Shown piece by piece: positions 50,348 through 59,111 of a stretch of 64,000 nucleotides of DNA. The position numbers and the translations under genes were made by a program. The notes below the pieces were generated by a model. The model was not told the DNA's origin and made no database searches. It worked only from the letters and a program-made list of their open reading frames with translations. Origin of the DNA: Deltaproteobacteria bacterium. Lineage in GTDB: Bacteria > Desulfobacterota > GWC2-55-46. Location: the NCBI GenBank assembly GCA_016234935.1, contig JACRNL010000001.1, positions 326,679-390,678 of the forward strand, given 5' to 3'. The stretch's first letter is position 1. Each line of letters begins with the position of its first letter.

Positions 50348-51526
50348 TTACCACCTGAGGGGGCCGAGCCCCCTGAGGGGGTTCAACCCCAGCTCCGCCA
50401 GTTTAACGGCTGCAAATAACATTGCCGATATAACCGCCCCGGCGATATAAACCGGCATGGCGTAATTCATCTCCTTCCTGACGCCGGTCATTCCGGTGTA
50501 TGTTGACGCGCCTGTAAATTGCAGGGCGGCATAAGAAGACGCCAACGGATAGAATATAAGCGATAGAACGATAAACAGCTTGCCAGTCTGCGCCGCCGCG
50601 CCGCCCATCAGCGCGGCAATGGTCAGGGCCATGCCCGCTAACCACCCCTTGACCGCGAAAGACCGGAACGGCAGCAGCGGCAGGGCAAGAGGCGTTACAA
50701 CCGCGCCCGCGAATATGGCCGCGAGGCCGAGAAAAAGAAACGGCAACCCCCTGTTCCATGCGTCCATGAACGAGATGCCTGACGGACTAATACCGGAGAC
50801 AATAAAAATAATCAAAGCGTAGACGGCGTAATGCTTCATCGCCGGAATAAGCTCCAGCGGGATAAGCACGAGCCTGTCGGCAACGGGAAATCTTTTTAAA
50901 CGCATATCTTCAGTTGCCTTATAACCTGCATTTACATATGCCCGGACGTCCGATGCCTCGACGGGGCCGTAATGGACGCGAAAGCCGGTCTCCTTCTGAA
51001 CCACATGCGCGGCTATGCCGGGCGCGCCAAGCTGCGGGACGATTATCCTCTTATGCTCCACCACTTCATAAAGGCGCGCCTCAAAGATTCGTTTTATAAG
51101 CTCATCCGTTCCAAAAGTCCCCTTGCCCGCGGCGCACCAGACGTTTATACCCTTTGTGTCGAGCACGAGTATCCAGGCATTAAAGCCCTTTAACGCGCGC
51201 CTCAATATGTCAAAGCTCAGCTTGTAATTTGCGCTTACGAACACGTCTGAGTTGCCGTCAGGCTCGCCGATAGCGTAAAGGCCCGGGGCAGTCAAATAAC
51301 GCATTCTGAAGACTCCAGCCCTGCACCTGAAATGCCCTACTCGCTCATCAAATGACCATTCGGAGCTGACCTTGCGCCGAGCCTGCACGCCTCCTGCCTC
51401 AGCCGGATTTTTTTCCGGCGCGAGGCAGCATTGGCTTCCAGTCTGAGCATCACCGGCAGACCCGCAGCAGGAGGCCTTTTTTATCCCGCCTATTCTTAGT
51501 CTTTTTTTAGTTTCCCTTTTTTCCAT
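50348..51526 (-). CDS. hgcA: HgcA, corrinoid methyltransferase of mercury methylation
   Basis: A 392-residue protein. Residues 128-135 read NVWCAAGK, the diagnostic HgcA cap-helix motif N(V/I)WCA(A/G)GK whose Cys131 coordinates cobalt of the corrinoid; it lies in a domain related to the corrinoid subunit of the CO dehydrogenase complex (about 65-220). From about 235 to 380 there are five membrane helices, which that subunit lacks. HgcA carries a methyl group from the folate pool and passes it to Hg(II), making methylmercury. The N-terminus has two Cys pairs (ASCCGS, SQCCLA). The last residues, LGLNPLRGLGPLRW, come from a family A element (50353-50390), so the tail differs from other HgcAs. 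The start overlaps the AbrB-like gene by 20 bases. Confidence 0.95.
   Translation of the reverse strand: MEKRETKKRLRIGGIKKASCCGSAGDAQTGSQCCLAPEKNPAEAGGVQARRKVSSEWSFDERVGHFRCRAGVFRMRYLTAPGLYAIGEPDGNSDVFVSANYKLSFDILRRALKGFNAWILVLDTKGINVWCAAGKGTFGTDELIKRIFEARLYEVVEHKRIIVPQLGAPGIAAHVVQKETGFRVHYGPVEASDVRAYVNAGYKATEDMRLKRFPVADRLVLIPLELIPAMKHYAVYALIIFIVSGISPSGISFMDAWNRGLPFLFLGLAAIFAGAVVTPLALPLLPFRSFAVKGWLAGMALTIAALMGGAAAQTGKLFIVLSLIFYPLASSYAALQFTGASTYTGMTGVRKEMNYAMPVYIAGAVISAMLFAAVKLAELGLNPLRGLGPLRW
50353..50390. repeat. Family A element at the hgcA-hgcB junction
   Basis: CCTGAGGGGGCCGAGCCCCC then TGAGGGGGTTCAACCCC. On the minus strand it encodes the last 12 residues of HgcA and, with its last unit, the AGGTGG ribosome-binding site of hgcB. 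Confidence 0.85.
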
Positions 51527-51812
51527 GCGCTGCCTCTTTCAACATGTCCTTCATTAACGGCCCGATTCTGTCCTTCATCATCTCCACAAGCTCTTCAACC
51601 TTTATAAGAGTGATGCAGCAGACCTCGCCGCCCCTGACCCAGCTCGCCACCGCCAGCCTGTCTCCGGCCTTTATCCCCGCCCTTTTACGCAGCTCCTTTG
51701 GCAGCACCATCTGCCCCCTCTCGTCCACGCTTACAATGGACTCGACCCTGCAAGTCTCCACTTTCAAATTACCGTTCCCACAGCATGGAGCCGCGGCTTT
51801 TTTCCTCACCAT
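51507..51812 (-). CDS. AbrB/SpoVT-family regulator linked to hgcAB
   Basis: A 101-residue protein. Residues 27-75 form a swapped-hairpin AbrB/SpoVT DNA-binding domain (SIVSVDERGQMVLPKELRKR AGIKAGDRLAV). An N-terminal Cys pair (PCCGNGN, with a further Cys at ETC) could bind Hg(II) or As(III), and the middle has EVCCITLI, so a metal-responsive role is plausible. The C-terminal helix is charged. Small AbrB-like genes have been noted beside hgcAB in other genomes, to my recollection. It is first in the hgc operon behind a perfect-consensus promoter with operator-like repeats, so it may regulate itself and hgcAB (inference). Its end overlaps hgcA by 20 bases. Confidence 0.8.
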   Translation of the reverse strand: MVRKKAAAPCCGNGNLKVETCRVESIVSVDERGQMVLPKELRKRAGIKAGDRLAVASWVRGGEVCCITLIKVEELVEMMKDRIGPLMKDMLKEAAHGKKGN

Positions 51813-51833
51813 CTCAACCTCCCTCGAAAATTA

Positions 51834-51864
51834 CTGATAATTCATTTTAATCAGAATAATCAGA
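51834..51864 (-). promoter_or_regulatory. Operator-like repeats at the hgc promoter
   Basis: AATCAGA occurs twice in direct repeat with 9-base period (51849-51855 and 51858-51864), covering the end of the -10 box and the expected start of transcription. An inverted near-copy CTGATAA lies at 51834-51840. The arrangement suits a repressor binding site. Confidence 0.5.
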
Positions 51865-51892
51865 TTATAGGCCATATCTGTTTTTTTGTCAA
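51864..51892 (-). promoter_or_regulatory. Perfect-consensus sigma-70 promoter of the hgc operon
   Basis: On the minus strand TTGACA (51892-51887), a 17-base spacer and TATAAT (51869-51864) match the consensus in all twelve positions. Transcription is expected to start near 51857, 45 bases before the AbrB-like start codon. Confidence 0.85.
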
Positions 51893-51956
51893 ACCCTGAC
51901 GATTTTTCCCTCATCACGCCTCACGACATCCTGTTAGGTTTCCCCCCCGCCCCACT

Positions 51957-52000
51957 CCAAAAAAAATAAAAAAAGGCAAGGGTCTTATCCCTTGCCTTTT
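51957..52000 (-). terminator. Intrinsic terminator after rplQ
   Basis: A 12-base-pair stem (AAAAGGCAAGGG, 51971-51982, with 51989-52000) and 6-base loop are followed on the minus strand by TTTATTTTTT. It ends the ribosomal operon and separates it from the hgc promoter. Confidence 0.85.
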
Positions 52001-52038
52001 CCATTGTCTTAATGAGCTTACTGACGGCCAATTGCTTC

Positions 52039-52593
52039 TCAGGCCTTTTCTTTTTTTACCTTTGGCTTTGCTACGGTCTTTTCCTTGGGCTTGGCCTCTG
52101 CCTTTGGTTTTGCGGCAGCTTTGGGTTTTGCTTCAGCTTTGGGCTTTGCCTCTGCCTTGGGCTTTGCGGCGGCCTTCGGCTTTACCGCGGCCTTTTTGGC
52201 CTTTGCCGGCGCCTTTGGCCTGGCCTCTAAAGCGCCCTTACCCTCGACAAGTTCGATTATGGACATTTGCGCGGCGTCGCCCGGCCTTACGCCGAGCTTC
52301 ATTATCCTCGTATACCCGCCCTTCCTTTCCGCATACTGCGGGGCGATATCCGTAAACAGCCTCGTAACGGCATCTTTGCTCTTCATGAACGCGAAGGCGC
52401 GCCTGCGCGCCGCAAGGCTTCCGTCCTTGCCGAGCGTTATCATCTTTTCAATCTTGCTCCTCAAGACCTTTGCCCTCTGCGTGGTCGTCTTGATCCTGCC
52501 CATATTGATGACGTCGTTAGTCATGTTTGACAGCATGCTCTTTAAATGGCTGTACGTCCTGTCAAACCTTTTTTCGTCCCTGTTGTGTCTCAT
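52039..52593 (-). CDS. rplQ: 50S ribosomal protein L17 with Lys/Ala/Pro-rich tail
   Basis: A 184-residue protein. Residues 1-118 are an ordinary L17 ([26 protein letters not shown], and [25 protein letters not shown]). Residues about 125-184 are an added tail of [10 protein letters not shown]-type repeats, highly basic. Most L17 end near residue 120. Similar basic tails occur on ribosomal proteins of some deltaproteobacteria. It is the last gene of the alpha operon. Confidence 0.95.
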   Translation of the reverse strand: MRHNRDEKRFDRTYSHLKSMLSNMTNDVINMGRIKTTTQRAKVLRSKIEKMITLGKDGSLAARRRAFAFMKSKDAVTRLFTDIAPQYAERKGGYTRIMKLGVRPGDAAQMSIIELVEGKGALEARPKAPAKAKKAAVKPKAAAKPKAEAKPKAEAKPKAAAKPKAEAKPKEKTVAKPKVKKEKA

Positions 52594-52688
52594 TTTAATC
52601 TGCCCCTTTTATCGAATACTGAACGTGCGCCGGGCGATAAAGGTTGATGGACATCCGCCAAAAACCCGTCTTTTCCCGTGCGAGCGTC

Positions 52689-53708
52689 TTATGCCGATTC
52701 CTTGTGCTCCGTGTGCATGGCGTCAAGCTCTTTCCTTGAAGGGAAGTTGTCAAGCTTCATGCCGAAGTCAAGGCTCATGCTGTGCATCATCTCTTTTATC
52801 TCGTTGAGCGACTTCCTGCCGAAGTTCTTTGTCTTGAGCATCTCCTGCTCGGTCTTCTGGACCATCTCGCCTATGTACTTTATATCGGCGTTTTTAAGGC
52901 AGTTGGCCGAACGAACGGAAAGCTCAAGCTCCTCCACCGTCTTGAAAAGGTTGTCGTTGAACTTGGGCCGCGCCTCGGACTTCTCAAGCGCGCCTTCCTC
53001 CGCTCCCTCTTCGAACGTGATGAACACGCTCAGCTGGTCCTTTAAAATCTTGGCAGCCACGGCCACGGCGCTCTGCGGGTCGATCGCGCCGGTCGTCCAT
53101 AATTCAAGTATAAGCTTATCGTAATCCGTCCTCTGGCCCACGCGCGCCTGGGTGACGTTGTAATTGACCCTTGCCACCGGCTGGAACATGGCGTCTATCT
53201 GTATGGTGCCCACGGGCTGATTAGTCGCCTTGTTCTTCTCGGCGCTTACGTAGCCCTTGCCGGTATTCGCGGTAAGCTCGCACTCAAACTTCGCGTCTTT
53301 TGATACCGTCGCGATAGGCAGTTCGGTATTCAATATCTCAACGGATGAATCGCATATGATGTCGCCGGCGCGCACGACGCCTTCTGTGCCGGCCTTTATC
53401 TTCAGCGTCTTTGGGCCTTCCCCGTGAATCTTCAGCCTTACCTGCTTCAAGCTCAGGATAATGTCCGAGACGTCCTCTTTTACGCCAGGTATCGTTGAAA
53501 ACTCATGAAGAACATCATTGAACCTGACGCTCGTTATAGCCGCTCCCTGAAGCGAGGAAATGAGCACCCTGCGCAGCGAATTCCCAAGCGTAAGCCCGAA
53601 CCCTCTCTCAAGCGGTTCGGCTACGAACTTCCCATAGGTGCCGGTAAGCGATTCTCTCTCTGCTTCGAGTTTTTTCGGTTTAATAAGGTCACGCCAGTTT
53701 TTCTGCAT
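52689..53708 (-). CDS. rpoA: RNA polymerase alpha subunit
   Basis: A 339-residue alpha subunit: dimerisation N-terminal domain about 1-235 (EPLERGFGLTLGNSLRRVLI SSLQGAAIT, LRVQDYDKLI-like region) and C-terminal DNA/UP-element domain about 255-325 (ELSVRSANCLKNADIKYIGE, LKTKNFGRKSLNEIKEMMHS). The order rpsD-rpoA-rplQ is standard. Confidence 0.97.
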   Translation of the reverse strand: MQKNWRDLIKPKKLEAERESLTGTYGKFVAEPLERGFGLTLGNSLRRVLISSLQGAAITSVRFNDVLHEFSTIPGVKEDVSDIILSLKQVRLKIHGEGPKTLKIKAGTEGVVRAGDIICDSSVEILNTELPIATVSKDAKFECELTANTGKGYVSAEKNKATNQPVGTIQIDAMFQPVARVNYNVTQARVGQRTDYDKLILELWTTGAIDPQSAVAVAAKILKDQLSVFITFEEGAEEGALEKSEARPKFNDNLFKTVEELELSVRSANCLKNADIKYIGEMVQKTEQEMLKTKNFGRKSLNEIKEMMHSMSLDFGMKLDNFPSRKELDAMHTEHKESA

Positions 53709-53838
53709 TGCGCCCCCATTTATTAAAAATTATTTACATGTCCCATCAATCTATATGCCGGTAAATGCCGCCTTAAGCACAGTCCATGTGCGGCAGGGCG
53801 CTTTAAAGGCCCCACGCCGGCCTTGCGCCGCAAATCGA

Positions 53839-54465
53839 TTACTTCGAGTACAGTTCGACTATGAGCCTCTCGCTCATCGGAAGCGTTACGTCGTCCCTCT
53901 TGGGGAGCCTGAGCACCTTGCCGTTCATTGCCGTCTTGTCGGTCAAAAGCCACTCAGGGATGACCCTGCGTTCCGCGGTCTTGAGGTTGTCCGCGATCTT
54001 AGGGTTCGCCTTCAAGCTGGCGGCCACTTCAATCACGTCGTTCTCCTTGACAAAACAGGAGGCGATGTCGACCTTCTTGCCGTTCACGCGCACCAGGCCG
54101 TGCGTGACGTACATACGCGCCTCGCTGCGGTTTCCGGCAAACCCGAGCCTGAACACGACGTTGTCAAGCCTTCTTTCCAGGAGGGAGACGAGGTTTTCAC
54201 CCGTGATGCCCTTTTGCCTCTCCGCCTCCCTGAAGGTATTCTTGAACTGCCCCTCCATAAGGCCGTATATGCGCTTTACCTTCTGCTTCTCGCGCAGCTG
54301 GATGGCATACTCGGATATCTTGCCCTTGCCCTGACCGTGCTGGCCCGGCGCGTAGCTCCTTCTCTCAAATGCGCATTTGTCCGTGTAGCACCTGTCGGTC
54401 TTGAAAAACAGCTTCATTCCCTCACGCCTGCAGATCTTGCAAACCGAATCTCTGTACCTTGCCAA
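53839..54465 (-). CDS. rpsD: 30S ribosomal protein S4
   Basis: A 208-residue S4 with N-terminal zinc-like Cys pattern ([23 protein letters not shown]), helical domain, and S4 RNA-binding domain ([36 protein letters not shown]). It starts 30S assembly and may regulate the operon, as in other bacteria. Confidence 0.97.
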   Translation of the reverse strand: MARYRDSVCKICRREGMKLFFKTDRCYTDKCAFERRSYAPGQHGQGKGKISEYAIQLREKQKVKRIYGLMEGQFKNTFREAERQKGITGENLVSLLERRLDNVVFRLGFAGNRSEARMYVTHGLVRVNGKKVDIASCFVKENDVIEVAASLKANPKIADNLKTAERRVIPEWLLTDKTAMNGKVLRLPKRDDVTLPMSERLIVELYSK

Positions 54466-54570
54466 CGTATCCTCCGTGTTTTCGAAATACCGGACGCCTT
54501 CCGTTAAGTTTCACTTCCGTCCATGCAGCGTCCTCAGAATATTTTACCGTCTCTTAAACCTTTTTCAAAT

Positions 54571-54945
54571 TTAGACCCTTCTTCTTTTCGGCGGTCTGCA
54601 GCCGTTGTGCGGAAGAGGCGTAACGTCTCTGATGAGGGAAATGCCGAACCCGGCCGACTGCAATGACCTGAGGGCCGACTCCCTGCCGGCGCCAGGGCCG
54701 TTTATGTAAACGTCAACACTCTTAACGCCCATGTCTATCGCCTTTTTGGCGGCCGTTTCAGCGGCTACCTGCGCGGCAAAAGGGGTGCCCTTCCTTGATC
54801 CCTTAAAACCCTGCCCGCCCGCGCTTGCCCACGCCAGGACGTTCCCCGCATGGTCAGTGATGCTGACTATGGTATTGTTAAAGGTTGATTTTATATGGGC
54901 CACGCCCTTTGATACCGCCCTCTTTTCCTTTTTGGCCTTTGCCAT
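54571..54945 (-). CDS. rpsK: 30S ribosomal protein S11
   Basis: A 124-residue S11 ([58 protein letters not shown] end). It lies on the 30S platform. The 180-base spacer to rpsM upstream is long for this operon; I see nothing recognisable in it. Confidence 0.97.
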   Translation of the reverse strand: MAKAKKEKRAVSKGVAHIKSTFNNTIVSITDHAGNVLAWASAGGQGFKGSRKGTPFAAQVAAETAAKKAIDMGVKSVDVYINGPGAGRESALRSLQSAGFGISLIRDVTPLPHNGCRPPKRRRV

Positions 54946-55125
54946 GCCGCCTCCGTTTTTTTGAACACCTAACGCCGTCTCAGCCGATTATCTTCCGTTA
55001 GCCGGCACATGCGTCTTAACTTAACCCTGTCACTGTCTTCTTTTGCCGCGGTCGCGCTGTCATTAACCAGGCCGGATTCAATGCGCCCGGCTGCCGCGTC
55101 TTGATTCCGCCGAGCCTTACCGCCC

Positions 55126-55500
55126 TTACTCAGCCTTCTTTATGGACACGGCTCCCTTTCTTGGGCCTTTTCTTGTGCGCGCGTTGGTATGCGTCCTCTG
55201 TCCGCGCACCGGAAGGTTTTTCCTGTGCCTCAGGCCGCGATAGCAGCCCATGTCTATGAGCATCTTCACATGCATGCCGACCTCTTTTCTCAGGTCGCCT
55301 TCAACCTTGAATTCGGCGTCAATGACCTTCCTTACCGCGGCCACCTGCGCCTCGGTCATGTCCTGCGTCTTAAGGGCAGGTGGAACGCCCGCCTTTTTCA
55401 GTATATTAAGGGCCGATTGCCTGCCGACGCCGTATATCTTCGTCAGCGCGATTTCAAGCCTTTTATTCTTTGGAAGGTCTACTCCCGCAATCCTTGCCAA
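55126..55500 (-). CDS. rpsM: 30S ribosomal protein S13
   Basis: A 124-residue S13 ([52 protein letters not shown]). It forms part of the 30S head and contacts the large subunit and tRNA. Confidence 0.97.
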   Translation of the reverse strand: MARIAGVDLPKNKRLEIALTKIYGVGRQSALNILKKAGVPPALKTQDMTEAQVAAVRKVIDAEFKVEGDLRKEVGMHVKMLIDMGCYRGLRHRKNLPVRGQRTHTNARTRKGPRKGAVSIKKAE

Positions 55501-55616
55501 TGTACTCCTCCTTGTGTTTTCAAAGATTAGACGTTGTTTCTAACCGTGAAGTTTACCCTGTTATACGCTTGCAAGCTCGTATCAAGCCGTGCCCGCGGGG
55601 CAATCGCGCCGCGGAA

Positions 55617-55730
55617 TTATCCCTGCCTCTGCTTGTGCTTGGGGTTGTCGCAAACCACTCTGACAACGCCATGGCGCTTTACTATCTTGCACTTTACGCA
55701 TATCTTCTTTATCGAACTTCTGACCTTCAT
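55617..55730 (-). CDS. rpmJ: 50S ribosomal protein L36
   Basis: A 37-residue protein ([20 protein letters not shown], then [17 protein letters not shown]) with the zinc ligands Cys11, Cys14, Cys27 and His32 of the zinc-type L36. It is too short for usual gene-length cut-offs but lies in its standard place between infA and rpsM. Confidence 0.95.
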   Translation of the reverse strand: MKVRSSIKKICVKCKIVKRHGVVRVVCDNPKHKQRQG

Positions 55731-55821
55731 CGTGCCCTCTCTGCCGTATCTTTATTATCGCCGCCCTGAAAGCTATCCTGCCCTTGTATCACAACCTCTC
55801 TGCCGTGTCTTTATTATCGCT

Positions 55822-56040
55822 TTACTTTGCCCTGAAAGTTATCCTGCCCCTTGTGAGGTCATAGGGCGAAAGCTCGATAGTAACCTTGTCGCCAGGGAGT
55901 ATCTTTATAAAATGCATCCTCATCTTGCCTGAAACGTGCGCCAGCACCTTGTGCTTGTTCTCAAGCTCTACCCTGAACATCGCGTTCGGCAGGGTCTCTA
56001 TCACCGTGCCTTCTACCTGTATAGCCTCTTCTTTGGCCAT
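55822..56040 (-). CDS. infA: Translation initiation factor IF-1
   Basis: A 72-residue OB-fold protein ([69 protein letters not shown]). It blocks the ribosomal A site during initiation. The gap to rpmJ downstream is about 90 bases and repeats CTGCC(G/C)TGTCTTTATTATCG twice (around 55740-55765 and 55800-55820). Confidence 0.97.
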   Translation of the reverse strand: MAKEEAIQVEGTVIETLPNAMFRVELENKHKVLAHVSGKMRMHFIKILPGDKVTIELSPYDLTRGRITFRAK

Positions 56041-56147
56041 TATTTATCTTCCCTGCCCTCTAAAAACGGTTAATGCTTCCGCGTCACATAAATGCAATAG
56101 CCCTTCATGCCGGATAACGCTCGCCGAGTCTTGCGTCTGCGCGCTGC

Positions 56148-56909
56148 TTAAAGCCTGCTGAGCACATACGGCCCTTTGGCTGTTATTGCCACCGTGTGCT
56201 CGAAGTGAGCGGAGAGGCCTCCGTCCACAGTCACTGCCGTCCAGCCGTCTTCTAGCACCTTCACATCGCTTGCGCCCATGTTTATCATAGGCTCGATGGC
56301 CAGCACCATTCCTGCCTTCAGCCTTACGCCCCTTCCGGGGGCGCCGAAGTTCGGCACCTGCGGAGGCTCATGAAGCTCCCTGCCAATGCCGTGTCCGACG
56401 AAATCCCTTACGACTGAAAAACCCGCCGCCTCCACATGGCTCTGCACCGCGTGGGAAATGTCCATCAGGCGGCCGCCTTCCCTTGCCGCTTCTATCGCAT
56501 TTTCAAGGGACTCGGCCGTAACCTTTATAAGCCGCATGGCCTCTTTTGACACGGCGCCTACCGGCACCGTTATCGCCGAGTCGCCATAAAAACCGTCATG
56601 CAAAACCCCGAAGTCCATGCTGAGTATGTCGCCCTCTTTTAACATCCTTTTGGCGGAGGGCATGCCGTGAACGACCTCGCTGTTGACCGAGGTGCACAGA
56701 CAATACGGGTAATCCCTGTATCCTTTAAACGCAGACCGTGCGCCGCGCCTTTTAATCTCCGCCTCTGCGATGCGCTCAAGGTCCATTGTGGCGATGCCGG
56801 GCGCCGCGCTGCCCCTGAGCAGTTCAAGTATCTCTGCGACGATGAGGTTGGCTGTCCTCATCTTTTCAATCTCTTCAGGAGACTTCAGTATTATGGTTTC
56901 CCTTCGCAA
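56148..56909 (-). CDS. map: Methionine aminopeptidase, type I
   Basis: A 253-residue pita-bread-fold enzyme with the five metal ligands in DFGVLHDGFYGDSAITV (two Asp), GHGIGRELHEPP (His), LAIEPMI (Glu) and SAHFEHTVAIT (Glu). It removes the N-terminal Met of new proteins. The order secY-adk-map-infA-rpmJ is standard. Confidence 0.97.
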   Translation of the reverse strand: MRRETIILKSPEEIEKMRTANLIVAEILELLRGSAAPGIATMDLERIAEAEIKRRGARSAFKGYRDYPYCLCTSVNSEVVHGMPSAKRMLKEGDILSMDFGVLHDGFYGDSAITVPVGAVSKEAMRLIKVTAESLENAIEAAREGGRLMDISHAVQSHVEAAGFSVVRDFVGHGIGRELHEPPQVPNFGAPGRGVRLKAGMVLAIEPMINMGASDVKVLEDGWTAVTVDGGLSAHFEHTVAITAKGPYVLSRL

Positions 56910-56959
56910 AAACGATACCGACAGACGCGGCCAACCGTGCTTACGCGCCGGCGCCTCTG

Positions 56960-57619
56960 TTATTTATGGCTTTCAATAGCCTTTACTATCGCCCCTGTTA
57001 TCTGATCAACGCCGCCGATGCCGTCTATGGCGACGTAGAGAGCCTTCTTCTTATAATAATCCACAAGCGGGAAGGTCTCCTCTTCGTAAACCTTCAGCCT
57101 TGCCTCTATCGTATCTTCCTTGTCGTCTTCTCTCTGGTATATCTCGGAACCGCACTTGTCGCATATGCCCATATTGATAGGCGGGCTGAATATCGTATGG
57201 TAGTTATCGCCGCACTTGCGGCAAACCCTCCTGCCGCCGAGTCTCCTTACAAGCTCCTTCCTCTCGACTTCTATGCCTATGACGCAATCTATCTTCCTGC
57301 CCATCGCCTTAATCGTGGCATCGAGCACATCGGCCTGCCTGATATTCCTCGGAAACCCGTCAAGCAGAAAACCTTTTTCGCAGTCCGGCTCCTTAATGCG
57401 GTCTATCACCATGCCGACGACGACGTCATCTGACACGAGCGCCCCTTTGTCCATGAACTCCTTGGCCTTAAGGCCAAGCGCGGTCTTGTTCTTTACGTTT
57501 GCGCGCAATATGTCCCCTGTTGAAATCTGAGGTATCCTGTACTTTTCTGAAAGGTTCTTACCCTGTGTGCCTTTGCCGGCGCCAGGAGCTCCAAAAAGGA
57601 TTATGTCTGTCATTGGCAC
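56960..57619 (-). CDS. adk: Adenylate kinase, zinc-lid type
   Basis: A 219-residue kinase: P-loop GAPGAGKGTQ, ISTGDILRANV, LDGFPRN, and a long lid with four cysteines (CRKCGDNYH, GICDKCG) that bind zinc. It balances AMP, ADP and ATP. GTG 57619 lies 6 bases after AAGGGG, which is supplied by a family A element; ATG 57613 is in frame and is the alternative start with poorer spacing. Confidence 0.96.
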   Translation of the reverse strand: MPMTDIILFGAPGAGKGTQGKNLSEKYRIPQISTGDILRANVKNKTALGLKAKEFMDKGALVSDDVVVGMVIDRIKEPDCEKGFLLDGFPRNIRQADVLDATIKAMGRKIDCVIGIEVERKELVRRLGGRRVCRKCGDNYHTIFSPPINMGICDKCGSEIYQREDDKEDTIEARLKVYEEETFPLVDYYKKKALYVAIDGIGGVDQITGAIVKAIESHK

Positions 57620-57624
57620 AAATA

Positions 57625-57648
57625 CCCCTTGAAGGGGTTCAACCCCTC
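57625..57648. repeat. Family A element at the adk ribosome-binding site
   Basis: CCCC-TTGAA-GGGG-TTCAA-CCCC, three arms, immediately upstream of adk. Confidence 0.75.
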
Positions 57649-57746
57649 AGAATGAAAGAATATACATATGCGCCGCGTCGCGGCAATAACTGCTTTTAAA
57701 CCTGACAGCCCGCACTGCCTGGCGCGCAATAACCCGCTCTCTATCA

Positions 57747-57802
57747 CCACCCCCCGCCCTGCCCTCCCCCGCGAGGGGGGAGGAGATAAGGAAGAGGTCA
57801 TC
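57747..57802 (-). repeat. Family B hairpin, copy 4 (reverse), at the secY end
   Basis: CACCCCCCGCCCTGCCCTCC, then CCCGCGAGGGGGGAGGAGAT AAGGAAGAGGTCA, the reverse complement of the copy at 36669-36719. Its end reaches the secY stop codon. Confidence 0.8.
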
Positions 57803-59111
57803 GACTGCCCTTTATCTTGCCCTTTTTAAGAAGGCCGTCGTAGCTTCTGGCAAGCAGGTGCGATTCCATCTGCTGGGCCGTGTCCATCGCGACTCCAACG
57901 ACTATCAAAAGCGCAGTGCCGCCGAAGTAAAAAGGAGCGTTGAACTCCGCGACAAGAAGCGACGGCAGGACGCACACCGCCGCAAGATACAACGCGCCCC
58001 ACAGAGTAAGCCTTCCAAGCACCGTGTCCAGATATTCAGCCGTGTTCGCGCCCGGCCTTATCCCCGGGACAAAACCGCCATACTTTTTAAGATTCTCGGC
58101 GACATCCTTTGGGTTGAACTGCACTGCCGTGTAAAAATAGGTGAAAAATATTATCAAAAACACATATACGATATTATACAGCAGCCCGCCAGGGTTAAAG
58201 CTCTGCGCGATGGACTTCATTATAGGAATGTTTATGAAGTTGGCCACCGTTGCCGGGAATATGATTATCGAAGACGCGAATATCGGCGGAATGACGCCTG
58301 ACGAATTTATCTTCAACGGCAGGTGCTGGCTCTGCCCGCCAACGACCTTTCGGCCCACCACCCTTTTGGGATATTGTATGGGGATCCTTCTCTGCGCCGT
58401 CTCCATGTAAACGATGAACGCCACCACGGCTATCATCACTGCGATGAGCACAAGGACGAACAAAAAGCTCATCTCCCCGGCGCGGACAAGGGAAAAAGTA
58501 TTATATACCGCCGCAGGCATATTTGCAATAATGCCTACGAAAATAATCAATGAGATGCCGTTGCCGATACCGCGCTCAGTTATCTGCTCGCCGAGCCACA
58601 TGAGGAAGCAAGTCCCTGAGGTGAGCGTAACGACCGTCATCAGCCTGAAGCTCCAGCCGGCGTGAAGGACTATCGGCTCCCCGGCGCTGCCGTGCATACT
58701 CTCAAGCCCGGTGGAGATCATGAAGCCCTGAATTATGGACAGCACCACGGTGAGATAGCGCGTATACTGGGTTATGGTCTTTTTTCCGGACTCGCCCTCT
58801 TTTGACAGCTTTTCAAGGGACGGCACTACCATCGCCAGGAGCTGCAGGATGATAGACGCGCTGATATACGGCATGATGCCAAGGGAAAAAACCGAGAAAC
58901 GCTCAAGCGCGCCTCCGGTGAACATTGTGGCGAAATCAAGGAGGGTTCCGCTCGATGCCTTAAAAAAGCCCGCCAACGCCTCTGCGTCAATGCCCGGCGT
59001 GGGTATAAACACGCCGATCCTGAAAACGGCCAGCATGATAAGCGTTATAATGATCCTGCGGTTCAGCTCCGAAACCTTGCCGCTCGAGCTATTAGGTGCC
59101 AAATCCGCCAA
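57798..59111 (-). CDS. secY: Protein translocase subunit SecY
   Basis: A 437-residue protein with ten membrane helices: LNRRIIITLIMLAVFRIGVF IPTPGIDA at the start, GIMPYISASIILQLL, GNGISLIIFVGIIANMP, the cytosolic loop VVGRKVVGGQSQHLPLKINS SGVIPPIFA, and a C-terminal helix pair. It is the channel of the Sec system. A dispersed repeat of family B begins at its stop codon. Confidence 0.97.
   Translation of the reverse strand: MADLAPNSSSGKVSELNRRIIITLIMLAVFRIGVFIPTPGIDAEALAGFFKASSGTLLDFATMFTGGALERFSVFSLGIMPYISASIILQLLAMVVPSLEKLSKEGESGKKTITQYTRYLTVVLSIIQGFMISTGLESMHGSAGEPIVLHAGWSFRLMTVVTLTSGTCFLMWLGEQITERGIGNGISLIIFVGIIANMPAAVYNTFSLVRAGEMSFLFVLVLIAVMIAVVAFIVYMETAQRRIPIQYPKRVVGRKVVGGQSQHLPLKINSSGVIPPIFASSIIIFPATVANFINIPIMKSIAQSFNPGGLLYNIVYVFLIIFFTYFYTAVQFNPKDVAENLKKYGGFVPGIRPGANTAEYLDTVLGRLTLWGALYLAAVCVLPSLLVAEFNAPFYFGGTALLIVVGVAMDTAQQMESHLLARSYDGLLKKGKIKGSR

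Noticed and set aside
50059-51526. HgcA/HgcB as ordinary corrinoid iron-sulfur protein and ferredoxin of acetyl-CoA metabolism
   Set aside because: The NVWCAAGK motif, the five membrane helices and the C-terminal Cys pair are specific for the mercury-methylation pair, and no acetyl-CoA pathway genes are adjacent.
51507-51812. AbrB-like gene as the antitoxin of a toxin-antitoxin pair
   Set aside because: The neighbour is hgcA in an overlapping operon and no small toxin frame lies on either side.
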